Below are positions 10,247-17,581 of a stretch of 64,000 bases of DNA, in pieces. This DNA is from Confluentibacter flavum (GTDB lineage: Bacteria; Bacteroidota; Bacteroidia; Flavobacteriales; Flavobacteriaceae). Made by a program: the position numbers and the translations under genes. The notes under the pieces are model-generated. The model ran no database searches, was not told the DNA's origin, and saw only the letters and a program-made list of their open reading frames with translations. Each line of letters starts with the position of its first letter. Positions within the stretch are counted from its first letter, which is position 1. Location of the stretch: the NCBI RefSeq assembly GCF_002843175.1, contig NZ_PJEO01000011.1:1-64000 (forward strand), written 5' to 3'.

Positions 10247-10254
10247 TAATTTTG
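10247..10254 (+). promoter_or_regulatory. Putative -7 box (TAnnTTTG)
   Basis: TAATTTTG matches the Bacteroidota -7 consensus and lies 28 bp before the ATG of the DUF4294 gene. No clear TTTG is found at the expected -33 distance. Confidence 0.4.
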
Positions 10255-10282
10255 GTGTATAATGGCTCCAACACATTTATAG

Positions 10283-10948
10283 ATGATTATTCTAAGGTAT
10301 ATATTCTTAATTTTTCCGGTTTTACTTGTTGCGCAAACTGTTGATACACTCAAAGATGCAACATCCGAAGGTTATGTTTTTTTTGAAGGTGATTCTATTC
10401 CTACGATAGAGTTAAATGAAGTAGTTATTTTGAACAAGCTTAATTTTGGTAACAGAGAAGATAGGTTACGTTATTTAATTTTAAGACGGAAAACATTAAA
10501 AGTATATCCGTATGCAAAACTGGCCGCTGACAGATTGGATTCCTTAAACAACCGTTTGGCAATGATGAAGCGACGAAGTGACAGAAATCGTTATACCCGA
10601 ATGATTCAAAAATATATTGAGGGCGAATTTTCTGACGAACTAAAAAAAATGACCCGTACTGAAGGTCAGATATTGGTAAAACTCATTCATAGGCAAACAG
10701 GAGAAACCACTTTTGGGTTGGTAAAAGAGTTGCGGAGCGGTTGGCGTGCCTTTTGGTACAACACCACGGCAAGTATGTTTAATATTTCATTAAAGCGAGA
10801 ATTCGACCCTATGAATGTTCAAGAAGATTATTTAATTGAAGATATTTTAGAGCGTAGCTTTCGAAGTGGCTTATTACCGCGTCAGGACTCGGCATTAGAT
10901 TTTAATTTTGCCGATTTAACCGAAAAATGGGCCACCAAAGCTAAATAA
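10283..10948 (+). CDS. DUF4294 domain-containing exported protein
   Basis: A 221-residue protein with a short signal peptide (MIILRYIFLIFPVLLVAQ) and then the DUF4294 domain. Recognisable parts are LNEVVILNKLNF, the KVYPYAKLAADRLDSL helix, and a region with a conserved GQILVKLIHRQTGETTFGLVKELR stretch of which only the style is recalled. The family is restricted to Bacteroidota and has no known function. As I recall it is often next to an M42 peptidase, as here, in divergent orientation. The hemolysin III-like gene follows 9 bp later, so the two are probably cotranscribed. Confidence 0.85.
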   Translation: MIILRYIFLIFPVLLVAQTVDTLKDATSEGYVFFEGDSIPTIELNEVVILNKLNFGNREDRLRYLILRRKTLKVYPYAKLAADRLDSLNNRLAMMKRRSDRNRYTRMIQKYIEGEFSDELKKMTRTEGQILVKLIHRQTGETTFGLVKELRSGWRAFWYNTTASMFNISLKREFDPMNVQEDYLIEDILERSFRSGLLPRQDSALDFNFADLTEKWATKAK

Positions 10949-10957
10949 CCTTATGTA

Positions 10958-11584
10958 ATGCGCATACAATCCGATTTTGAAGAAAGACTTAATGCTATCT
11001 CTCATGGTATTGGTGCTCTGCTAGGTATTTGCGCTTTGATTCTATTAATTGTTTACAATACCAACAAAACAGATTATAGTTTGTTTAGCGTTATTGTATA
11101 CGGCATATCCATCATCGTGCTGTTCTCAGCTTCTGCCTTATACCATTCCGTTAAAAACGAAAAAAACAGACATCTTTTCAGAATTATAGACCATATTAGT
11201 ATTTACTTTTTAATTGCCGGAACGTACACGCCTGTGCTGTTAATCACTTTAGAGCAAAGTAGTGGCTGGATCTTATTTTATACGGTTTGGGGCATAGCAT
11301 TATTTGGTGTGGTTTTAAAGTTGTTTTTTACGGGGCGGTTTGAAATATTCTCCACCTTGTTGTACTTGGTTATGGGTTGGCTTATTGTATTCGATTTTTC
11401 AAATTTATCCAAAGCCATTGGAAGCAAAGGTATTTTATGGTTATTTGCAGGAGGCTTATCCTATTCCATTGGTATTATTTTTTATGCCATTAAGTTGATT
11501 CCTTACAATCATGTTATTTGGCACCTCTTTGTTTTGGCTGGTGCTATATGTCATTTTTTTATGATTTTCCTTTACGTCATATAG
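10958..11584 (+). CDS. Hemolysin III / PAQR family membrane protein
   Basis: A 208-residue protein with about seven hydrophobic segments and the family signatures SALYHS (near 60) and DHISIYFLIAGTYTP, plus a final WHLFVLAGAICHF motif. The conserved Ser, Asp and His residues form the metal site of PAQR/HlyIII ceramidase-like proteins. Despite the family name this is not evidence of a toxin; bacterial members are inner-membrane proteins, probably in lipid or membrane homeostasis. It sits between DUF4294 and GNAT in a compact plus-strand group. Confidence 0.9.
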   Translation: MRIQSDFEERLNAISHGIGALLGICALILLIVYNTNKTDYSLFSVIVYGISIIVLFSASALYHSVKNEKNRHLFRIIDHISIYFLIAGTYTPVLLITLEQSSGWILFYTVWGIALFGVVLKLFFTGRFEIFSTLLYLVMGWLIVFDFSNLSKAIGSKGILWLFAGGLSYSIGIIFYAIKLIPYNHVIWHLFVLAGAICHFFMIFLYVI

Positions 11585-11617
11585 AAAACCTTTAATTTGT
11601 ATCCTGAAGAAAGCGCT

Positions 11618-12109
11618 ATGATTAAAATTAAGCCAGCCACTACTAAATCCGATTTTGAATGCATTTCAAAATTGGCGCACGAGATTTGGCATGAACATTA
11701 TCCTGCCATCATTAGTTTAGAGCAAATAGCCTATATGCTGGAAAAATTTAATTCCGTAACGGCTATTGATAACCAAACCAAAACAGGGTCTCAATTTTTT
11801 TATATGACGTACAATGATGTACCAGTAGGTTATGCGGCCATTAAAAAAGAATCGGACTTTTTATTTTTAGAAAAACTTTATATTTTAGAAGGGTACAGAG
11901 GAAAAAAAATGGCCACAGCCGCCATCCAATTTATGGAAGCGTTTGCTAATTACCTAAGCATATCCAAGATAAAACTTAACGTTAATAAATATAATGTGAA
12001 TTCTATTCTAGCCTATAAAAAAATGGGTTTTGTAGAAACGAAATCCATGGTTACGGATATAGGCAATGGTTTTGTTATGGATGATTATGAAATGGAGAAA
12101 GTATTTTGA
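11618..12109 (+). CDS. GNAT family N-acetyltransferase
   Basis: A protein of 163 residues from the ATG at 11618; a TTG seven codons upstream (11597) is in frame, but MIKIKPATTKSDFE is the usual beginning of such proteins. It shows the GNAT core: a central strand with VGYAAIKKES, then LEKLYILEGYRGKKMATAAI, which holds the acetyl-CoA loop R/QxxGxG/A as YRGKKMA, and a C-terminal SILAYKKMGFVE. The acceptor substrate is unknown. It is 33 bp after the HlyIII stop and probably in the same transcript. It is followed at once by the first satellite repeat. Confidence 0.88.
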   Translation: MIKIKPATTKSDFECISKLAHEIWHEHYPAIISLEQIAYMLEKFNSVTAIDNQTKTGSQFFYMTYNDVPVGYAAIKKESDFLFLEKLYILEGYRGKKMATAAIQFMEAFANYLSISKIKLNVNKYNVNSILAYKKMGFVETKSMVTDIGNGFVMDDYEMEKVF

Positions 12110-12220
12110 GTTAAGAGTTAAGAGTTAAAAGTTAGATAGTCATAAGGTTATATAGTTAGAAAGTTTAATTTTGCCAACAGCCAACAGCCAACAGCCAACA
12201 GCCAACAGCCAACAGCCAAT
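12110..12220. repeat. Composite simple-sequence block: GTTAAGA-type and CCAACAG satellite
   Basis: The block begins with degenerate copies of gttaaga (12110-12137). It continues with an AT-rich linker ending in tttaattttgcc, then six full copies plus five bases of the 7-bp unit ccaacag (12174-12220). It ends exactly at the stop codon of the DUF4268 gene. A sister block with the same order lies on the other side of that gene. Confidence 0.85.
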
Positions 12221-12661
12221 TTAATCCTCAATCACCTCTCGATACTCCTCAAAAAACGCTTCAAATAGAGCCATTTTCTCATTAAAAAAAACCATCACAT
12301 CTCGCCAATTGTTTTTATTGTGTATGGATACTTTTTGGTCTAGAAGCACATAAATCCTAGAAATTTCTTTACCGTTTTCCAATAGGAATGCTTCTTCATA
12401 TATAGCTTCAGGTAAATACTCTTCTGTTAAAATGAATTTTAAAGCTACCAATTTTTCCCAGAATCTAATTCTATATTCCATCCCGATAGCTATCGGGACA
12501 TCTAAATCCAATGCGACCAAAGCAGACTTCGTATCAAAATGAAATTTAAAAGAGAATCCTTTTAGTTTGGTGTCGTACAAAATCCATTTTCTGGGAAACG
12601 ATTTCCCATAACTGGTCCAAAATTCCTGTCGTAATAAGCGTGATTCTTCTTTGCTAAACAC
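12221..12661 (-). CDS. DUF4268 domain-containing protein
   Basis: A 146-residue protein recognised by MFSKEESRLLRQEFWTSYG and the following KSFPRKWILYDTKLKG, plus the LKFILTEEYLPEAIYEE helix of DUF4268, a family near PD-(D/E)xK nuclease folds. No nuclease motif is evident, and the function is unknown. The start is GTG; an in-frame stop two codons upstream excludes a longer form. An 18-bp perfect palindrome (12481-12498) lies in frame and encodes DVPIAIG in what is probably a surface loop. The gene stands alone between two 7-bp satellite blocks, and its promoter and leader must lie in or beyond the right block. Confidence 0.8.
   Translation of the reverse strand: MFSKEESRLLRQEFWTSYGKSFPRKWILYDTKLKGFSFKFHFDTKSALVALDLDVPIAIGMEYRIRFWEKLVALKFILTEEYLPEAIYEEAFLLENGKEISRIYVLLDQKVSIHNKNNWRDVMVFFNEKMALFEAFFEEYREVIED
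12481..12498. repeat. 18-bp perfect palindrome inside a coding sequence
   Basis: TCCCGATAGCTATCGGGA equals its own reverse complement and is read in frame by the DUF4268 gene. A second copy with one change lies between genes at 50112-50129. Confidence 0.85.
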
Positions 12662-12775
12662 GTTTTAAGTTAAGAGTTAAGAGTTAAAAGTTAAGAGTTT
12701 AAAAGTTTAATTTTGCCTACAGCCTAGAGCCTACAGCCTACAGCCTACAGCCTACAGCCTACAGCCAGCACCCAA
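12662..12775. repeat. Second composite block: GTTAAGA-type and CCTACAG satellite
   Basis: Same order and same strand as the block at 12110-12220: gttaaga copies, then aagtttaattttgcc, then about seven copies of the 7-bp unit cctacag, one of them changed to cctagag. The unit differs from the first block by one base (A to T at position 3), uniformly within each block. It occupies the 5' flank of the DUF4268 gene. Confidence 0.85.
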
Positions 12776-12781
12776 GACCTC

Positions 12782-13456
12782 CTAAATCAAATAAGCCATA
12801 GCAACCCCTAAAATAATAGCTACGAGTTTCGATAAATTGAATTTATGTCCTTCGCTACTTTCAAATAAAATAGTTGTTGAAATATGAAAAAAGATACCAA
12901 TTACAAAGGCATTGATGACATGAACATAATCTTGGACAACATCAACCGTATTTGAAATTAAGGTTCCAATAGGTGTCATTAATGCAAAGACAATCAAGAA
13001 ACTAGCTATTTGTATTTTGTTGTAGTTAGACCGAAGTAAAAACATAGAAATAAGAGTGGCAATCGGTATTTTATGTACCAATATACCATACACCATATCG
13101 TTATGGTCATGAATGGAAAAGCCTTCTAAAAAACTATGGATGCAGAGACTTATAAACAACGCCCAAGGAAAAGCAGTAGCGTTTTTGTGGATATGGATGT
13201 GTCCGTGTTCGGCACCTTTAGAGAAAAATTCCAATACAATTTGCAATAAAATACCACCCATTATAAAAAGGCCAGCAAGCTTTGTGTCCAAATGTTCGTA
13301 AACCTCGGGGAGCATTTCAAATAAGGTTAACGCCAATAAAAACGCCCCACTAAAAGAGAGTAGGAGTCTGGTGTTAAACATTCTTTTTTTAGTGGAAATG
13401 ATGGCTAGAGCCACTCCAAATATAACTGCCAATATAGGAAAAAGATAATTGTTCAT
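12782..13456 (-). CDS. ZIP family metal transporter
   Basis: A 224-residue membrane protein with about eight hydrophobic segments. The ZIP metal-binding helices are visible: HSFLEGFSI (helix IV, near residue 108) and HKIPIA (helix V, near 128). A histidine-rich loop with HGHIHIHKN lies before them, as is usual for the variable metal-binding loop. Expected role: import of zinc or another divalent cation across the inner membrane. The SAM methyltransferase gene ends 14 bp upstream on the same strand, so the two may be cotranscribed. Confidence 0.9.
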   Translation of the reverse strand: MNNYLFPILAVIFGVALAIISTKKRMFNTRLLLSFSGAFLLALTLFEMLPEVYEHLDTKLAGLFIMGGILLQIVLEFFSKGAEHGHIHIHKNATAFPWALFISLCIHSFLEGFSIHDHNDMVYGILVHKIPIATLISMFLLRSNYNKIQIASFLIVFALMTPIGTLISNTVDVVQDYVHVINAFVIGIFFHISTTILFESSEGHKFNLSKLVAIILGVAMAYLI

Positions 13457-13470
13457 GTATTTTACAAAGG

Positions 13471-14202
13471 CTATTTAAAAATCATTACCAAACGTTCCGA
13501 AGTTTGCGGCCTAAATTTATTCAATTTATAGTCACCAAAAACATCTAATAAATACGTATCTGCTTGTTCAAAAAGGGCTTCAAAATCTTTCAAGGAAAAC
13601 GCTTTTACTCGTTCTTGGTAATGATGCGCTTCGCCATCCGCTTCAAAGGTAATATCTTTTATAATATATCCATTTTCAACAAAGCGTTTCAAGTTAAAAT
13701 CAATCTCCCCAACAGTTTTAATTTCTTCAGGTACGAGATTTTCAATCACCAGAGCACTGTTCATAAAATCAATCACACCAAACCCAGTCTCGTTTAAATT
13801 GGCTTTGATGGCTTTGATGGTATTTAGGTTATCTACATCAAAATCAAAATAGCCAAAGCTGGTATATAGATTAAAAACCGCATCGAATTGGCGTTTGTAG
13901 GGTTTGCACATATCGTGCACATCAAAACGCAAACGGTGGTTTTCATGTTTTTTGGCATGCTTGATATTGTTTTCAGAAAGGTCAACGCCGGTCACATCAT
14001 ACCCAATGGTATTGAGGTACATGGCGTGGCGGCCCCTACCACAAGCCAAATCTAAAATAGTGCCTTGTTCTGGAATGTTCAAGTAATTGGTAAGCGTATC
14101 CATAAACGCATGCGCCTCGGTATCATTGCGATCCCTGTATAAAATGTGATAATATGGTGTGTTAAACCACGATGAAAACCAATTGGAAGTGTCTTTACTC
14201 AT
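13471..14202 (-). CDS. Class I SAM-dependent methyltransferase
   Basis: A 243-residue protein from the ATG at 14200-14202 (MSKDTSNWFSSWFNTPYYH), which fits the family better than an in-frame upstream ATG at 14265. Motif I is ILDLACGRGRHAMYL with the following VTGVDLSENN, and motif II/III near FDAVFNLYTSFGYF. These bind S-adenosylmethionine; the acceptor is not evident. It is divergent from the THUMP methyltransferase gene, with about 100 bp between the starts, and leads into the ZIP gene. Confidence 0.88.
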   Translation of the reverse strand: MSKDTSNWFSSWFNTPYYHILYRDRNDTEAHAFMDTLTNYLNIPEQGTILDLACGRGRHAMYLNTIGYDVTGVDLSENNIKHAKKHENHRLRFDVHDMCKPYKRQFDAVFNLYTSFGYFDFDVDNLNTIKAIKANLNETGFGVIDFMNSALVIENLVPEEIKTVGEIDFNLKRFVENGYIIKDITFEADGEAHHYQERVKAFSLKDFEALFEQADTYLLDVFGDYKLNKFRPQTSERLVMIFK

Positions 14203-14273
14203 ATACTTTTTTAGAAGGTTTTCACAGATAACCTTAAATATCAATAAACATGACGTTTGCCACAAAATTACAT

Positions 14274-14281
14274 TATTTTTG
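14274..14281 (+). promoter_or_regulatory. Putative -7 box (TAnnTTTG)
   Basis: TATTTTTG, 20 bp before the ATG of the THUMP methyltransferase gene. A TTTG lies at 14256-14259, but the 14-bp spacing is shorter than usual. Confidence 0.4.
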
Positions 14282-14301
14282 TAATGTATTTAATGTAAAT
14301 A

Positions 14302-15459
14302 ATGGAAGATAATTTTAACATGGTAGCCAAAACCTTATTTGGTTTTGAAGAACTATTAGCAAATGAATTGACCCAACTGGGTGCACAAAATGTAAAAACG
14401 GGCATTCGTAGCGTGAGTTTTACGGGTGATAAAGGCTTTATGTATAAAGCCAATTTGGGCTTACGTACCGCCATTAAAATTTTAAAACCCATAGAAACCT
14501 TTACGGTAAGCAATGAGCAAGATTTGTATAACAAGCTCTACGCCATGTCATGGGAAAACTACATGACATCCACAGGCACCTTAGCGGTTGATGCGACTAT
14601 CCACACCGAATTATTTACAAACTCCCTATATATTGCCCAAAAAACCAAAGATGCCATTGTCGATAAGTTTAGGGATACGACAGGCGACCGCCCAAATGTG
14701 GATTTAAAGTTTCCCGACTTAAAAATCAATGTGCATATTGATAGGCAACAGTGCACCATTTCGTTGGATTCTTCTGGGGAGTCCCTGCATAAACGAGGCT
14801 ATAAAACAGCGACCAACATCGCGCCCATCAACGAAGTATTGGCAGCAGGATTGATTATGTTGTCCGGTTGGGACGGACAAACCGATTTTATGGATCCCAT
14901 GTGCGGGTCTGGGACCATGTTGGTAGAAGCTGCCATGATAGCCTGCAACATTCCGCCAAACTTAATGCGTAAGGAATTTGCTTTTGAGCGTTGGCAAGAT
15001 TGGGATGTGGATTTATTTGAAAAAATTGAAGAATCCCTGCTTAAAAAAACACGGGATTTTCATCATAAAATTACGGGCTATGATAAAGCCCCAAGTGCGG
15101 TGATCAAAGCCAAGGAAAACATTAAAAATGCCCAGCTTGATGACTTTGTTGAAGTAAAACACGAAGATTTCTTTAAAACCCAAAAAGGAGGTGATGCCAA
15201 ATTGCACATGGTATTTAACCCGCCCTATGGTGAGCGTTTAAATATTGATTTACAAGACTTTTATAAAAACATAGGTGATACCCTAAAACAAAACTACCCG
15301 AATACCGATGCGTGGTTTATTACCAGCAACCTCGAAGCCTTAAAGTTTGTGGGTTTACGTCCTTCAAGAAAGATACATTTGTTTAATGCCAAGTTGGAGG
15401 CCCGTTTGGTAAAGTTTGAAATGTATTCAGGTAGTAAAAAGGGGAAGTATATGAAGTAG
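14302..15459 (+). CDS. THUMP domain class I SAM-dependent RNA methyltransferase (RlmL/YcbY N-terminal type)
   Basis: A 385-residue enzyme. The N-terminal THUMP-containing RNA-binding part covers about 1-160 (FGFEELLANEL, then INVHIDRQQCTISLDSSGE). The C-terminal Rossmann methyltransferase has motif I DPMCGSGTMLVEAA (near 197) and catalytic motif IV NPPYGERL (near 305). The NPPY motif indicates N2-guanine methylation, as in RlmL acting on 23S rRNA G2445 (family knowledge). The E. coli RlmL is a longer fusion; the stand-alone form is usual in Bacteroidota. The gene stands alone on the plus strand. Confidence 0.92.
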   Translation: MEDNFNMVAKTLFGFEELLANELTQLGAQNVKTGIRSVSFTGDKGFMYKANLGLRTAIKILKPIETFTVSNEQDLYNKLYAMSWENYMTSTGTLAVDATIHTELFTNSLYIAQKTKDAIVDKFRDTTGDRPNVDLKFPDLKINVHIDRQQCTISLDSSGESLHKRGYKTATNIAPINEVLAAGLIMLSGWDGQTDFMDPMCGSGTMLVEAAMIACNIPPNLMRKEFAFERWQDWDVDLFEKIEESLLKKTRDFHHKITGYDKAPSAVIKAKENIKNAQLDDFVEVKHEDFFKTQKGGDAKLHMVFNPPYGERLNIDLQDFYKNIGDTLKQNYPNTDAWFITSNLEALKFVGLRPSRKIHLFNAKLEARLVKFEMYSGSKKGKYMK

Positions 15460-15470
15460 GGTTTGGGAGT

Positions 15471-15612
15471 TGCGCTTATCTGTCTCGTGTATGAGTAGTA
15501 GCGGATTTTTACGCTCAAACTTTTCGGTTGTGTATGACCTTTGTTTTATGTTTTTTACTATCGATTTATCACTTAAAGCGCTAATTCTTATACACATCTA
15601 AAGTTAGGCAAT
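15471..15612. repeat. Long imperfect inverted repeat, attC-like folded element
   Basis: The left arm (tgcgcttatctgtctcgtgt and onward from 15471) pairs imperfectly with the right arm ending ttaggca at 15612. The best paired parts are gtgtatgag with cttatacac and gtagcg with cgcta. On the minus strand the element starts with GCCTAAC, which fits the attC form RYYYAAC, and ends with GATAAGC, one change from GTTRRRY. It lies just beyond the 3' end of the AbiE pair. The pairing was read by eye. Confidence 0.4.
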
Positions 15613-15662
15613 CATTTTTATTTTTTACTTTGCAATTTTCAAGTATTGACCTTTGGTTAAGA

Positions 15663-16520
15663 TCAAGTATTCTCAAATTTAATTTTCTCTATTAAATCTA
15701 TGAAATATTGAGGGCTCCAAATATTTAAAACATCATCATTTTGGATAAACCTAACAACATCATCTTTAATACTGCTAAAAGAAACTGATTTGATTTTGGT
15801 ATCTAATAGATTGATAATTTGTTCATTAGAAATGCTATCATCTTGCCAGTCGTTTGTATCTTTTGCCCTAGTTATAAAATGATTTACATCCAAAGGAATT
15901 CCTTTTTTGATATACCATTCTAAGTCATACCAATCCCTTCCTTTGACTCTGTTTTTCCACTTTCTAAATAGCAGGGCATGGATTTTACCTGCAAATAAAC
16001 TTGGTTTCGTAAAACATTTCACGTAAAAAGAAAATGGACGGAGTAATAACTTTTCTTCGGTTTTGAAATTTAATGGAGGCTGTCGGTCAACTTCTATTTT
16101 TATTTTCAAAGTCTTGTTAGAACGTACCCCAGTTTCTTTGATGATGTCTTCGAGTACAATTTCTTGCCAAACTGTTTCAGCTTTCAGAAAAGCAGAATCA
16201 ATAGCTGTTAGTTTTGTTTTTTTCTTTTCCTTAATACTAACAGTCAGTCCCAATGACTTAAATTCATCTAGAATAGCTTTGAAATATGGCTCAATTGAAA
16301 AATTAGAATTAGGTTTAAGTAAAGAAAAATCCAAATCTTCTGAATATCTATCCAACCCATAAAAAATCCGGAGAGCGGTTCCTCCATAGAAAGCTGCTTT
16401 CTCAAAAAAATCAGTTCTTGATAAACCTGCTAAAGTAATTTCTTGCATTATTTCACGTAATGCAGATACTCTTTCTTCTTCATTTTGAGGGTTATATTCC
16501 TCTATCCACTCTTTTATCAT
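15663..16520 (-). CDS. AbiEii/AbiGii family nucleotidyltransferase toxin
   Basis: A 285-residue member of the DNA polymerase beta-like nucleotidyltransferase fold. Visible motifs are GGTALRI (46-52), followed by the metal-binding YSEDLDFSL (59-67, DxD at D62 and D64), and the later GRDWYDLEWY motif (near 195). AbiEii toxins transfer nucleotides and arrest growth, and some families give phage abortive infection (family knowledge). The start overlaps the stop of the AbiEi gene by 4 bp (ATGA), the classic coupled antitoxin-toxin order. All catalytic motifs appear intact. Confidence 0.9.
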   Translation of the reverse strand: MIKEWIEEYNPQNEEERVSALREIMQEITLAGLSRTDFFEKAAFYGGTALRIFYGLDRYSEDLDFSLLKPNSNFSIEPYFKAILDEFKSLGLTVSIKEKKKTKLTAIDSAFLKAETVWQEIVLEDIIKETGVRSNKTLKIKIEVDRQPPLNFKTEEKLLLRPFSFYVKCFTKPSLFAGKIHALLFRKWKNRVKGRDWYDLEWYIKKGIPLDVNHFITRAKDTNDWQDDSISNEQIINLLDTKIKSVSFSSIKDDVVRFIQNDDVLNIWSPQYFIDLIEKIKFENT

Positions 16521-17155
16521 AATTCTATAAGCGTTTTAATTAGCATTTTTAGACTACTTTTTTTAGGAGCATTTTTAATCCATAATTCCATAACTTCCGT
16601 ATCTAATGTACTTAATACTTCACTATCCATACGAAGATCTTCCATTAAAAATTCTCGCGTTTGTTTGATACTTCTAAGATAAATTTTTGGTGTAAGCACA
16701 ATTTTGTCACACAAAGCTTTTTCAGGTGAGGCAACTAACATTGTTTGCTTAGGTGAATATCGTATGTTTTTTATTCCATAAGAATAATAAGGAATCTTTA
16801 ATTGTTGGTAACTAAATCGTCCTACAGGAGTTTTATATAATTTTGAAGTTTTTATGGTTACTGAACTTATTTCATAAGCTTTTTCTGGTATCATGGCCCA
16901 ATAAGACAATGCTGACTCTAATGACACATAACTTGGTCCTCTAAGGTGATTCGCTATTAGAAAAGGTTCTGGTGTTGTTAAGTCCATTTTAGGTCCAGTT
17001 ATATATAGTCCTCTTCTAATAGAAATAAGCTCTTTGCTCTTAAGTAGCTCACTGATTTTATCATTTGGACTCTGATAATCGTTTAGTAATTCTAAAATTA
17101 GATGTCTAGATATAGGAGCTTCAGTATATTCCTTTATTTTTTTTCTAAAATTCAT
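16517..17155 (-). CDS. AbiEi-like antitoxin / transcriptional repressor of type IV TA system
   Basis: A 212-residue protein from the ATG at 17153-17155 (MNFRKKIKEYTEAPISRH). A longer frame reaching 17233 would run through the control region and adds a hydrophobic stretch that does not fit. The N-terminal part is a winged-helix region with LLKSKELISIRRGLYITG, and the AbiEi C-terminal signature region holds GPSYVSLESALSYWAMIPE and VASPEKALCDKI. It should neutralise AbiEii and repress its own promoter. Two matching palindromes lie upstream. The gene overlaps abiEii by 4 bp. Confidence 0.85.
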   Translation of the reverse strand: MNFRKKIKEYTEAPISRHLILELLNDYQSPNDKISELLKSKELISIRRGLYITGPKMDLTTPEPFLIANHLRGPSYVSLESALSYWAMIPEKAYEISSVTIKTSKLYKTPVGRFSYQQLKIPYYSYGIKNIRYSPKQTMLVASPEKALCDKIVLTPKIYLRSIKQTREFLMEDLRMDSEVLSTLDTEVMELWIKNAPKKSSLKMLIKTLIEL

Positions 17156-17176
17156 ATTGTAATTATTCTGTATGAT

Positions 17177-17195
17177 AATCGTATAATATCCGATT
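17177..17195. promoter_or_regulatory. Operator-like palindrome 1 of the AbiE promoter
   Basis: A 19-bp palindrome with a central A and outer half-sites AATCG and CGATT; one internal position does not pair. It lies 22 bp before the AbiEi ATG. It matches palindrome 2 in length, centre and half-site. Confidence 0.6.
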
Positions 17196-17231
17196 AACAC
17201 ATGTAAATATAGTAATAACATGTGAAAAAAC

Positions 17232-17266
17232 AAATAAATAATCGGAATAATTCCGATTATTTATTT
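17232..17266. promoter_or_regulatory. Operator-like palindrome 2 of the AbiE promoter
   Basis: A perfect inverted repeat of two 17-bp arms around one A. Its core (17240-17258) is AATCGGAAT-A-ATTCCGATT. Its centre (17249) is 63 bp from the centre of palindrome 1 (17186), about six helical turns. Confidence 0.65.
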
Positions 17267-17424
17267 AAATTATTACAATTATTTTATAGGAGGTTATTTA
17301 ATCTACTTCGTTATTTCCACATAAGCACATGTTTTGCAAGAGCTAGGATGGTTGAAGACGACCCGCTTATAACTAGCTTTAATGTTACCACGATTAGGGA
17401 TATGAATCTGTTTTAATGATTTAT

Positions 17425-17444
17425 ATCTACTGAAACAAGTTCAG
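17425..17444. repeat. Dispersed short palindromic element, copy 1
   Basis: ATCTACTGAAACAAGTTCAG; the arms CTGAA and TTCAG enclose ACAAG. An identical 20-bp copy is at 41127-41146. Confidence 0.75.
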
Positions 17445-17581
17445 TACGGATAAGCGAAGTTAAAATTTTATTATCAGAAAATAAATATGTGATTATAAAG
17501 AGTTTTGAACAAATAAACTGTTAAATAATAACAAAAAACATCCAATATATTCAGCTGGAGGTTTATAAATAAGTTTTTATA

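Larger units (their letters stand above)
17156..17581. other. Intergenic region upstream of the AbiE pair
   Basis: It holds two operator-like palindromes (17177-17195 and 17232-17266) and one copy of a dispersed element (17425-17444). The rest, about 17270-17420, is less AT-rich than nearby spacers and has no convincing gene. It could be the remnant of a lost gene or of a cassette border. No integrase or transposase fragment was recognised. Confidence 0.5.

Noticed and set aside
10958-11584. Hemolysin toxin
   Set aside because: HlyIII/PAQR proteins are widespread inner-membrane proteins; the name is historical.
12174-12775. CRISPR array
   Set aside because: The units are 7 bp, directly tandem and without spacers, so this is simple-sequence DNA.
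15460-17581. Phage-defence island
   Set aside because: Only the AbiE pair is present, without other defence or mobility genes, so a larger island is not supported.
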